From: Blautia_A ammoniilytica
Lineage (GTDB): Bacteria; Bacillota; Clostridia; Lachnospirales; Lachnospiraceae
DNA length: 64,000 nt
NCBI RefSeq assembly: GCF_025566965.1
Contig: NZ_JAOQJL010000003.1
Location: 62,001-126,000, forward strand
Direction of reading: 5' to 3'
This document shows, piece after piece, positions 25,529-33,101 of the stretch. Made by a program: the position numbers and the translations under genes. The stretch's first letter is position 1. Every line of letters starts with the position of its first letter. The notes under the pieces were generated by a model, which was not told where the DNA came from, made no database searches, and saw only the letters and a list, made by a program, of their open reading frames with translations.

Positions 25529-26299
25529 TCAAAGATTTAATTTGCCGGCAATTTCACGAAGTGCTTTCTTTACAGGATTATCCTCCGGAAGCTCTACAGT
25601 GGGACGTCCCTCACAGTCAAACTCATAAACAGACTCATCCTGCGGAACCACTCCCAGAAGTGTAAGACCCTGATTCCGGATCTCTTCCTGGATCCCCTCA
25701 TTCAGCTTACCCTGCGGCGCACGGTTCACGATCAGTCCTACTGTATCAGGATGCATGTTGCACTCCTGGATCAGCTTTGCAATACGTCCTACTGCCTGGA
25801 TGCCCCTCCTGGAGCAGTCGCTTACCAGAATAGCTGTCTGCATGCTGGGCAGTACACCTCTGCTGATATGTTCCATACCAGCTTCATTATCTACTACAAA
25901 GTAAGGATAATTGTTCTGGTATTTTGCCAGCTGTGTCTGCAGGAGGCCATTTACATAGCAATAGCAGCCTTTGCCCTGAGTCCTGCCCATAACCAGAAGG
26001 TCAAAATCATCATCCTCCACAAGTGCATCCTCAAAACGCATTTCAGCATAGTCAGCCTTGGACATACCGGCTGGAATCGGGCTAACCTTCGCCAGTTCTG
26101 CCTGTGCGATTTCTTCCCTTACATCGCCAAGAGTTGTCTCCACCTTTACGCCAAGAACCTCATTCAGATTGGAATTGGCATCTGCATCTACTGCCAGCAC
26201 AGGACCTTTGCCCTGTTCGCAGAGATACTGGATCAGCATTCCGCATAATGTGGTCTTTCCAACGCCGCCTTTACCTGCAACTGCAATAACATGTGCCAT
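25529..26299 (-). CDS. cooC: CooC family nickel-insertion ATPase for CODH
   Basis: A 256-residue P-loop ATPase (VAGKGGVGKTT near the N-terminus) with the CooC-type CxC in GKGCYCYVNG. It is clearly diverged from the other CooC homologue of the cluster (22706-23473). It lies immediately upstream of acsA, separated by 138 bases that hold a long inverted repeat (ACATCCATG with CATGGATGT). The likely role is ATP-dependent nickel insertion into the CODH C-cluster. Confidence 0.9.
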   Translation of the reverse strand: MAHVIAVAGKGGVGKTTLCGMLIQYLCEQGKGPVLAVDADANSNLNEVLGVKVETTLGDVREEIAQAELAKVSPIPAGMSKADYAEMRFEDALVEDDDFDLLVMGRTQGKGCYCYVNGLLQTQLAKYQNNYPYFVVDNEAGMEHISRGVLPSMQTAILVSDCSRRGIQAVGRIAKLIQECNMHPDTVGLIVNRAPQGKLNEGIQEEIRNQGLTLLGVVPQDESVYEFDCEGRPTVELPEDNPVKKALREIAGKLNL

Positions 26300-26340
26300 A
26301 ACTTTAAATGCCTCCTGTCAATTATCATAATGCTGCAATC

Positions 26341-27273
26341 TTATACAAGTGTACGAAGTCCGGATCTGTCAATGATCTCAGAAACATCTTTCCATTTGTT
26401 AAGTGCATACAGATGGATACCGTCAACACCAAGTGCACGATACTCATCGATCTGTTTGATAGTATACTCAATACCCTCTTCTTTGAATGCTTTGATCTTA
26501 TCATCATAGAACATATCAAATGGCTTGCCGTCTGCATCTTTTGCTGCAAATGGATTCGGGAACAGCCAATGTCTGGAGATCAGTCTGCAAAGCTCACGAT
26601 CCATTACACAGCCGTTACGTGAAAGAGCCATATTAATGGTAGCAGACATATCAAGGATCGGCATTACTCCAACATCTACAGGCATTGTAACACCTGCTTT
26701 ACGGATAGCATCCAGCCAGTATTTGAACTGCTCCATATCCCAGCAAAGCTGAGTCATGATATAATCAGCACCATTGTCCTGTTTCTGTCTGAGGACTGCA
26801 ATGTCACTCTCAAGGCTGCGACATGCAATGTGTCCTTCCGGAGATCCTGCTACAGCGATCTCAAATTTATCGCCGTACTGGTCACGAACAAACTTAACAA
26901 GGTCTGTTGCATAATCAAAATCACCGCAGGTAGTAGTCTCGCCAAGGGGAATATCTCCACGAAGCGCAAGCATATGATCAACGCCCTCTTCCAGATACTG
27001 ATCCAGCTGAGCTTTGATACCGTCTTTTGTATTCTTAATAACTGTAAAATGTGTTACAGGGATAGTACCTGCATTCTTGATCATCTGGCACACTTCTCTG
27101 TTGGCGCCTACATTTCCGCCGCCTGCACCATATGTACAGGAAATGTACTCCGGATGATATTTCATCAGGTGCTCAATCGTTCCAGGAAGATTTGCCATTC
27201 CTTTTTCCGTCTTCGGTGGGAAAAGTTCGAAGGACAGCAGCATCTTTTCTTTCATTGCTTCTGATAATTTCAT
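26341..27273 (-). CDS. metF: methylenetetrahydrofolate reductase
   Basis: A 310-residue TIM-barrel flavoprotein of the MetF family. Family blocks are LSFELFPPKTEKG at the N-terminus, YISCTYGAGGG, HMLALRGDIP and YIMTQLCWD. It makes methyl-THF, the AcsE substrate. The start is the ATG preceded by GGAGG (MKLSEAM); the frame continues 27 codons upstream without a site. In acetogens MetF usually works with MetV and further electron-transfer subunits; none of these is in the window. Confidence 0.94.
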   Translation of the reverse strand: MKLSEAMKEKMLLSFELFPPKTEKGMANLPGTIEHLMKYHPEYISCTYGAGGGNVGANREVCQMIKNAGTIPVTHFTVIKNTKDGIKAQLDQYLEEGVDHMLALRGDIPLGETTTCGDFDYATDLVKFVRDQYGDKFEIAVAGSPEGHIACRSLESDIAVLRQKQDNGADYIMTQLCWDMEQFKYWLDAIRKAGVTMPVDVGVMPILDMSATINMALSRNGCVMDRELCRLISRHWLFPNPFAAKDADGKPFDMFYDDKIKAFKEEGIEYTIKQIDEYRALGVDGIHLYALNKWKDVSEIIDRSGLRTLV

Positions 27274-27395
27274 TTTACATACCTCCACGTATATTATTTG
27301 CTTTATATAACTAAAGGCCAAAAAGCCCTTATTACCTGTTATTATGATCCGCATTCGCCCCAGCGATCCTGTAGGAATGCGGAAGCCATGACTGG

Positions 27396-27578
27396 CTAAT
27401 CACATTTTACCTTAACAATACTGTTGGCAAGATCTACCATAAGGATACTGCCTTCTACAATACGCTCATCCCCCATGATATCACGAAGAACAAGCTTATC
27501 GCCATCTACATCAATACGGCTTACATTTTTGAAGATCACTGAATCATCACTCTGTTTGTAAACGGTTGCAAGACACAT
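27396..27578 (-). CDS. cooT: CooT-type nickel-binding protein
   Basis: A 60-residue protein starting MCLATVYKQ, the hallmark of the CooT family in which Cys2 helps a homodimer bind Ni(II). The rest is a small beta-barrel-like sequence (VIFKNVSRIDVDG...MVDLANSIVKVKCD). The ATG was chosen because AGGAGG lies nine bases upstream and it puts Cys at position 2; the upstream TTG is too close to that site. It sits between the His-rich gene and metF, so it probably takes part in nickel supply to CODH/ACS. Confidence 0.85.
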   Translation of the reverse strand: MCLATVYKQSDDSVIFKNVSRIDVDGDKLVLRDIMGDERIVEGSILMVDLANSIVKVKCD

Positions 27579-27660
27579 AGTCAAACGCCTCCTTAATATT
27601 CGCAGCTGTAAAAACAGCCGCTTTGCAACAACCGTGCTTATGCACCCACTGTCATAATTG

Positions 27661-28059
27661 TTATTTGCTGATCTCTTCTTTTACAAGAGTAAGGGCAAGT
27701 CCAAGACGCATATTCCCTTTCTGAAAATCAGAAACTCCCTCGCGGATAGTCTTTGCAGCTGCAGCCATGCCCATCTTCTCTAAATTGTCTGCCATCTGAT
27801 CCAACTCTGCTGCATGGTGTTCATTATGCTGCAGCATATAAGTAAGAAGTGCTACTGTTTCATTCTTGCAGTCGCCTCCCTGGCAAGATGTACAATGGTC
27901 ACCGCACTGCTGACCCTCCCCGTGTGTATGGTCATGCTCTTCTCCGTGCTCATGTGTATGTGTATGGGAATGGCTCACTCCGTCCGCATGTGTATGCTCA
28001 TGTGTATGCTCATGTCCATGCTGTACAAGATTGCCATTTTCGTCTTTAATCAAGTGCAT
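27661..28059 (-). CDS. His-rich putative nickel-binding protein heading the acetogenesis operon
   Basis: A 132-residue soluble protein. The first 46 residues hold 15 histidines in HxH and HEHTH arrays, then come four cysteines (52, 56, 59, 64), then a helical C-terminal half (about 66-130) with a further His cluster (HNEHH). The N-terminal block should bind Ni, Co or Zn. Histidine-rich CODH accessory proteins such as CooJ are known, but the sequence layout here (His region first, Cys knuckle, helical tail) is not one I can assign. As first gene behind a strong promoter, upstream of cooT, a nickel store or chaperone for CODH/ACS is the natural inference. Confidence 0.7.
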   Translation of the reverse strand: MHLIKDENGNLVQHGHEHTHEHTHADGVSHSHTHTHEHGEEHDHTHGEGQQCGDHCTSCQGGDCKNETVALLTYMLQHNEHHAAELDQMADNLEKMGMAAAAKTIREGVSDFQKGNMRLGLALTLVKEEISK

Positions 28060-28126
28060 GTGTATGCTCCTTTCTCTTTGCCCCGCAAAAGGGCAGACTT
28101 ATGACATATTTTTATCAATTATCATC

Positions 28127-28155
28127 ATTATACAACCTTTTCAACCCGTTATCAA
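28127..28155 (-). promoter_or_regulatory. main promoter of the Wood-Ljungdahl cluster
   Basis: On the minus strand TTGATA, exactly 17 bases, then a perfect TATAAT. It lies about 70 bases upstream of the His-rich gene, whose AAGGAG site follows a small GCCC/GGGGC hairpin. No riboswitch is recognisable in this leader. Confidence 0.65.
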
Positions 28156-28304
28156 GGAATATTCACTGAATTTTAAACAAATATTGCATTTTTTAATGTG
28201 CATTTCTATTCTTTTTTACTTAATCACTTTACCTTGCTGATGTGTTCGTTTTCTTTTTAACAATCTTTTTCAAAAAAATATTCAAGAATGATTCGGCAGC
28301 ATCA

Positions 28305-28370
28305 TAAAAAAGCCTTCCCCCACTGGTATCCCGGATAAATATCCAGGACAGCCAGAGGAAGGAAGGCCTT
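28305..28370 (-). terminator. pckA terminator
   Basis: On the minus strand AAGGCCTTCC... folds with GGGAAGGCT before a run of six Ts, with an inner GGATA/TATCC stem. It starts 30 bases after the pckA stop. Between it and the cluster promoter (28156-28304) I see nothing further. Confidence 0.8.
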
Positions 28371-28400
28371 TATCAATTCTGTGTCGATTCAGAAATCACA

Positions 28401-30005
28401 TTATTTCTCAGGACCTGCAGATACAAGTGCTTTACCAGCTGCATTTCCTTCATATTTAGCAAAGTTCTTAACAAATCTGTCAGCCAGATCTTTTGCCTTT
28501 GTCTCCCACTCAGAAGCATCTGCATAGGTATCTCTTGGATCAAGGATAGCCGGATCAACTCCTGGAAGATCTGTAGGAACCTCAAAGTTGAAGTATGGGA
28601 TCTTCTTAGTAGGCGCATTCAGGATGTCACCGTTCAGGATCGCATCAATGATACCACGGGTATCTTTGATAGAGATACGTTTACCTGTTCCGTTCCAGCC
28701 TGTGTTAACAAGGTATGCTTTAGCGCCGCTCTTCTCCATCTTCTTAACAAGCTCTTCTGCATATTTGGTAGGATGCAGCTCCAGGAATGCCTGGCCGAAG
28801 CATGCGGAGAATGTAGGTGTAGGCTCTGTGATACCACGCTCTGTACCAGCAAGCTTAGCAGTAAATCCGGAAAGGAAGTAATACTGTGTCTGCTCTGGTG
28901 TAAGAACAGATACTGGCGGCAGTACACCAAATGCATCAGCAGAAAGGAAGATCACATTCTTAGCAGCCGGTGCAGAAGAAACCGGGCGAACAATATTCTT
29001 AATGTGGTTGATCGGATAAGATACACGGGTATTCTCTGTAACGCTCTTATCAGCAAAATCAATCTTTCCATCTTTATCAAGTGTTACGTTCTCAAGAAGA
29101 GCGTTACGTTTGATCGCATTGTAGATATCCGGCTCAGACTCTTTGTCAAGGTTGATAACCTTTGCATAGCAGCCGCCCTCGAAGTTGAATACTCCGTTGT
29201 CATCCCAGCCATGCTCATCATCACCGATCAGAAGACGCTTAGGATCTGTGGAAAGTGTAGTCTTACCTGTTCCGGAAAGTCCGAAGAAGATAGCTGTATT
29301 CTCACCGTCCATATCTGTGTTTGCGGAGCAGTGCATGGAAGCAATACCCTTCAGCGGCAGATAATAGTTCATCATGGAGAACATACCTTTCTTCATCTCT
29401 CCGCCGTACCATGTATTAACGATTACCTGCTCACGGCTTGTGATGTTGAACATAACAGCTGTCTCAGAGTTAAGACCCAGCTCTTTAAAGTTCTCAACCT
29501 TTGCCTTGGAAGCATTGTAAACAACAAAATCAGGCTCGAAATCTTTCAGTTCTTCTTCTGTTGGCTGAATGAACATATTTGTTACAAAGTGAGCCTGCCA
29601 AGCAACCTCAACGATAAAACGGATAGCCATACGTGTGTCTTTGTTTGCGCCGCAGAATGCATCTACAACATACAGTTTCTTATTGGAAAGCTCCTTCTGA
29701 GCGATCTCTTTAACTGCCTGCCATGCTTCCTGTGTTGCAGGATGGTTATCATTCTTATACTCGTCGGATGTCCACCATACAGTGTCCTTGGAATTCTCAT
29801 CCATAACGATATACTTATCTTTAGGAGAACGTCCTGTATAAATACCGGTCATTACGTCCACTGCCCCAAGCTCGCTGACCTTACCTTTTTCAAAGCCTTC
29901 AAGTTCCGGCTTTGTCTCCTCTTCAAACAACATCTCATAAGAAGGGTTGTACACAATCTCAGTAGTTCCTGTAATGCCGTATTTTGTTAAATCGATTCCA
30001 GCCAT
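28401..30005 (-). CDS. pckA: phosphoenolpyruvate carboxykinase (ATP)
   Basis: A 534-residue ATP-type PEPCK, the usual length. The kinase loop FGLSGTGKTTLS (about residues 248-259) and the downstream IGDDEHGWDD metal/kinase-2 block are clear, as is the N-terminal TGRSPKDKY substrate loop. It interconverts oxaloacetate and PEP; in anaerobes of this type it can work in either direction. It is a single-gene transcript with its own promoter, a hairpin-rich leader and terminator. Confidence 0.97.
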   Translation of the reverse strand: MAGIDLTKYGITGTTEIVYNPSYEMLFEEETKPELEGFEKGKVSELGAVDVMTGIYTGRSPKDKYIVMDENSKDTVWWTSDEYKNDNHPATQEAWQAVKEIAQKELSNKKLYVVDAFCGANKDTRMAIRFIVEVAWQAHFVTNMFIQPTEEELKDFEPDFVVYNASKAKVENFKELGLNSETAVMFNITSREQVIVNTWYGGEMKKGMFSMMNYYLPLKGIASMHCSANTDMDGENTAIFFGLSGTGKTTLSTDPKRLLIGDDEHGWDDNGVFNFEGGCYAKVINLDKESEPDIYNAIKRNALLENVTLDKDGKIDFADKSVTENTRVSYPINHIKNIVRPVSSAPAAKNVIFLSADAFGVLPPVSVLTPEQTQYYFLSGFTAKLAGTERGITEPTPTFSACFGQAFLELHPTKYAEELVKKMEKSGAKAYLVNTGWNGTGKRISIKDTRGIIDAILNGDILNAPTKKIPYFNFEVPTDLPGVDPAILDPRDTYADASEWETKAKDLADRFVKNFAKYEGNAAGKALVSAGPEK

Positions 30006-30040
30006 CTTACATTTACCTCTTTCTTCAAATATTGTTTATT

Positions 30041-30110
30041 TACCTGTTACGCAGGTATGTGATATCTTTTTAACGATATCATTGCAAAGAAGTACCTTGT
30101 TCCTTCTTTG
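30041..30110 (-). promoter_or_regulatory. three consecutive hairpins in the pckA leader
   Basis: In transcript order: CAAAGAAG/CTTCTTTG (30085-30110), GATATC/GATATC (30061-30080) and TACCTG/CAGGTA (30041-30057). The first begins within a few bases of the predicted transcription start, as in 5' hairpins that protect mRNA. Confidence 0.5.
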
Positions 30111-30116
30111 GTTATT

Positions 30117-30144
30117 ATTATACATAATAAAAGAATAAAATCAA
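30117..30144 (-). promoter_or_regulatory. pckA promoter
   Basis: On the minus strand TTGATT, 16-bp spacer, perfect TATAAT, 112 bases from the start codon. Confidence 0.6.
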
Positions 30145-30207
30145 CCAAAAAATACATTTTTTTCTTTCAACTATATTTGACTGTAGTAGTTTTTTAATAG
30201 AATTGAG

Positions 30208-30236
30208 TTAACTCTTTCACATTTCTATGTTATACT
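30208..30236 (+). promoter_or_regulatory. promoter of the aldo/keto reductase gene
   Basis: TTAACT, 17-bp spacer, TATACT on the plus strand, divergent from the pckA promoter. Confidence 0.55.
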
Positions 30237-30289
30237 AATACATGAATTTAGTGCAGCTTCCGCACATGTATTGAGGAGGATTGATTGAT

Positions 30290-31114
30290 TTGAGAACAAC
30301 TGTTTTTCTTAACAACGACAGAGAAATGCCCCTTCTTGGGCTTGGCGTTTATAAAACAGAAGATTCAGAAGCAGAAACTGCCATTAATGCCGCCGTAAAG
30401 GCCGGCTACCGACTGATCGATACTGCTTCTGTATACAAGAATGAAGAAAGTGTTGGCAAGGCCATTGCTAAATGCGGCATCCCAAGGAAGGACCTTTTTA
30501 TCACCAGTAAAGTATGGAATACTGCCCAGCGCCTGGGTGATATTGACGGTGCCTTTTACAGAAGCCTAGAAAGGCTGAAACTGGATTATGTGGATCTGTA
30601 TCTGATCCACTGGCCGGTACCCGGCTGCTATCTTGGCACCTGGCAGGCTTTGGAGAAGATTCTGGATTCCGGACGTGCCCTTTCTATTGGAGTAAGCAAT
30701 TTCCAGATCCACCATCTGGAAGAGCTTAAGAAGGTTTCCGGCATCATCCCGGCAGTGAATCAGATCGAATGCCATCCATTATGTTATCCCAAAGAGCTGA
30801 TCGAATATTGTGAATCCGAAGGCATACAGGTTCAGGCCTATGCCCCACTGGCCAGAGGAGCTTATTTTGACAATGATGTGATGTGTGTTCTTGCCACGAA
30901 ATATGCCCGTACCCCAGCGCAGATCGGTCTTCGGTGGGCCATCCAAAAAGGCATCAGCGTGATTCCCAAGTCTGTTCATCCGGATCGGATCGCTTCCAAT
31001 GGTAATGTTTTTGATTTTACCATTGAAGATGAAGATATGGCTATCATTGACACATTAGATGAAGACTTCCACAGCTCCCACGTACCGGAAGACCTGCGGG
31101 ATGTGATCTTCTAA
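30290..31114 (+). CDS. aldo/keto reductase
   Basis: A 274-residue NADPH-dependent oxidoreductase of the AKR superfamily. The catalytic Asp and Tyr are in LIDTASVYKNE, Lys in ITSKVWNTA and His in LIHWPVPG; the cofactor end carries WAIQKGISVIPKSV. The start is given as TTG at 30290, nine bases after GAGGAGGA; an in-frame TTG at 30281 directly abuts that site and is less likely. Substrate unknown; 2,5-diketogluconate reductase-like members act on small carbonyls. It is transcribed away from pckA. Confidence 0.88.
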   Translation: MRTTVFLNNDREMPLLGLGVYKTEDSEAETAINAAVKAGYRLIDTASVYKNEESVGKAIAKCGIPRKDLFITSKVWNTAQRLGDIDGAFYRSLERLKLDYVDLYLIHWPVPGCYLGTWQALEKILDSGRALSIGVSNFQIHHLEELKKVSGIIPAVNQIECHPLCYPKELIEYCESEGIQVQAYAPLARGAYFDNDVMCVLATKYARTPAQIGLRWAIQKGISVIPKSVHPDRIASNGNVFDFTIEDEDMAIIDTLDEDFHSSHVPEDLRDVIF

Positions 31115-31172
31115 AACAAAAGAACTGCTGTTTTTTGGCAGCTGGTATAAGGCCTTTTCTCTGATACCTTAT

Positions 31173-31465
31173 NNNNNNNNNNNNNNNNNNNNNNNNNNNN
31201 NNNNNNNNNNNNNNNNNNNNNNNNNNNNNNNNNNNNNNNNNNNNNNNNNNNNNNNNNNNNNNNNNNNNNNNNNNNNNNNNNNNNNNNNNNNNNNNNNNNN
31301 NNNNNNNNNNNNNNNNNNNNNNNNNNNNNNNNNNNNNNNNNNNNNNNNNNNNNNNNNNNNNNNNNNNNNNNNNNNNNNNNNNNNNNNNNNNNNNNNNNNN
31401 NNNNNNNNNNNNNNNNNNNNNNNNNNNNNNNNNNNNNNNNNNNNNNNNNNNNNNNNNNNNNNNNN
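31173..31465. other. assembly gap (293 Ns)
   Basis: A run of Ns hides the 3' end of gpsA and any terminators between it and the convergent aldo/keto reductase gene. Confidence 1.
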
Positions 31466-32359
31466 CATTTCCACTTCATACTTTTCTGCAAGTTCTTTGG
31501 CTGCCTTGGCAGAATACACGCCCTCTACCACCATCTTCACTTCGTCCATGGCCTGTTTCATAGTGTATCCCTTGCCCATCAGATAACCGGCTTTACGGTT
31601 ACGGCTGTGCACACTTGCACAGGTAACGATCAGATCGCCGATCCCGGAAAGGCCAGCAAAGGTTTCTGCCTTTGCACCCATCTTTACGCCCAGACGCCCG
31701 ATCTCAGCGATACCTCTTGTAATGAGAGCAGCCTTTGTATTATCACCATAACCAAGGCCATCTGCAGTACCTGCTGCAAGAGCGATCACATTTTTCAAAG
31801 CGCCGCCAAGCTCTACACCCAGGATATCCGGTGTAGTATATACACGGAACACAGGGCTCATAAAGATCTCCTGAAGATACTCTGCTGTCGCCCTTTTATG
31901 TGAACTGACCACACAGGTGGTGGGAAGACCACGGCTTACCTCTTCTGCATGGCTTGGTCCTGACAGCACACATACATTAGCACAAGGAATCTCCTGTTCA
32001 ATAATTTCGCTTAAAGTCATAAGCGTCTTCTCTTCCACCCCTTTGGCAACATTCACAATGATCTGTCCCTGGCGCACATAAGGAGCCAGCCGTTTGGATG
32101 TGCTTCTTGTAAAAGGGGAAGGAACTGCAAGTATCACCACATCCGGCTGATCCATTGCCAGTTTCTCATCCTTTGTTATCAGTATTCCCTCCGGGATCTT
32201 CACACCGGGAAGCTTTGCAGGATTTTCTCTTTTTTCACAAAGAAGAGCAACCTCATCCCCCAATGCAGACCAAAGGATCACCTGATGTCCGTTATTGTTC
32301 AGAAGGATTGCAAGAGCAGTTCCCCAGCTGCCTGCACCCATTACACTGATTTTTGCCAT
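31466..32359 (-). CDS. gpsA: glycerol-3-phosphate dehydrogenase (NAD(P)+), 3' end in gap
   Basis: The visible 298 codons cover the Rossmann domain (MGAGSWGTALA at the N-terminus), the catalytic domain (GALKNVIALAAGTADGLG with the conserved Lys) and most of the C-terminus; about 40 residues should lie in the gap, which is long enough for them. The enzyme makes sn-glycerol-3-phosphate for phospholipids, and plsY upstream uses the product. The start is the MAKISV methionine; an ATG three codons earlier is also possible. Confidence 0.92.
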
Positions 32360-32400
32360 AGCATTCACCTCATTTATTTTCTAACCGGTTTTTAATCAAA

Positions 32401-32480
32401 ATAAACCTTATTTATTCTTGCTTGCCGAATATTCTAATATAAACCTTATTTATTCTTGCTGGCTTTTCCAAGATAAACCT
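32401..32480. repeat. 22-bp direct repeat copying the plsY 3' end
   Basis: ATAAACCTTATTTATTCTTGCT occurs at 32401-32422 and again at 32439-32460, where it contains the last codons and stop of plsY. A degenerate third copy starts near 32473 inside the gene. Confidence 0.75.
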
Positions 32481-33096
32481 TACTTTCTTTACCAGAAAGA
32501 AGTCTGGATATGTTGGATCTGTGGCGGTATACAGCCAGCACGGTCATCAGTCCCATTACCACATCCATCTCCACAGTATGGGATAAATCCATGCCATAAC
32601 ATCCTATTGCTCCAAATACCACAAAACAGATCCATGCAGTTACATAGGCGCTGATAGAACCTACTGATACATAATGAATCGTAAAGAACAAGATAAGAAA
32701 AACACCAGCTGCGATCAAGAATACCTTCCAGTCAAGGGCAAGGAGCATCCCTGCAGAAGCAGCCACTCCCTTCCCTCCTTTAAAATGAAGATAAAAAGGG
32801 AAATTGTGGCCAAGTACACAGCCTGCTGCTGTGTACATTCCCAAAAGAGGAAGTATATCCTGATAATTGTTCTTAAACAGATGATCTATCAGAAGGATAG
32901 CCAGCACGCACTTAAACATATCTCCCAGCAAAGTGATGGCTCCAGCCTTTTTGCCCAGTGTACGCAGGGCATTGGTGGTGCCTGCATTGCCGCTGCCGCA
33001 CTGGCGAATGTCAATATGATGAGATTTTCCTACCAGATAGCCGGTCTGAAACATACCGAATATATAACCGATCCCCAGACAAATTAATCGTTCCAT
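32446..33096 (-). CDS. plsY: acyl-phosphate:glycerol-3-phosphate acyltransferase
   Basis: A 216-residue membrane protein with five to six hydrophobic segments. The three PlsY motifs are present: GSGNAGTTNALRTLG, the GHNFPFYLHFKGGKGVAASAG block and a later cytoplasmic loop. It acylates glycerol-3-phosphate to lysophosphatidate in membrane lipid synthesis. It starts 5 bases after der and is followed by gpsA, a common Clostridial order (der-plsY-gpsA). Confidence 0.95.
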   Translation of the reverse strand: MERLICLGIGYIFGMFQTGYLVGKSHHIDIRQCGSGNAGTTNALRTLGKKAGAITLLGDMFKCVLAILLIDHLFKNNYQDILPLLGMYTAAGCVLGHNFPFYLHFKGGKGVAASAGMLLALDWKVFLIAAGVFLILFFTIHYVSVGSISAYVTAWICFVVFGAIGCYGMDLSHTVEMDVVMGLMTVLAVYRHRSNISRLLSGKESKVYLGKASKNK

Positions 33097-33101
33097 AATC
33101 T

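Noticed and set aside
27880..28030. Repetitive CATGTGTATG tracts as a DNA repeat element
   Set aside because: They are the codons of the His-rich protein's HEHTH stretches, not an independent repeat.
28060..28126. Riboswitch (cobalamin or nickel) in the leader of the Wood-Ljungdahl cluster
   Set aside because: The leader is under 70 bases with only a tiny hairpin; no B12-box or other known aptamer sequence is visible.
28773..29990. 405-codon open frame opposite pckA
   Set aside because: Same reason: antisense shadow of a strongly conserved gene, Cys-rich nonsense composition.
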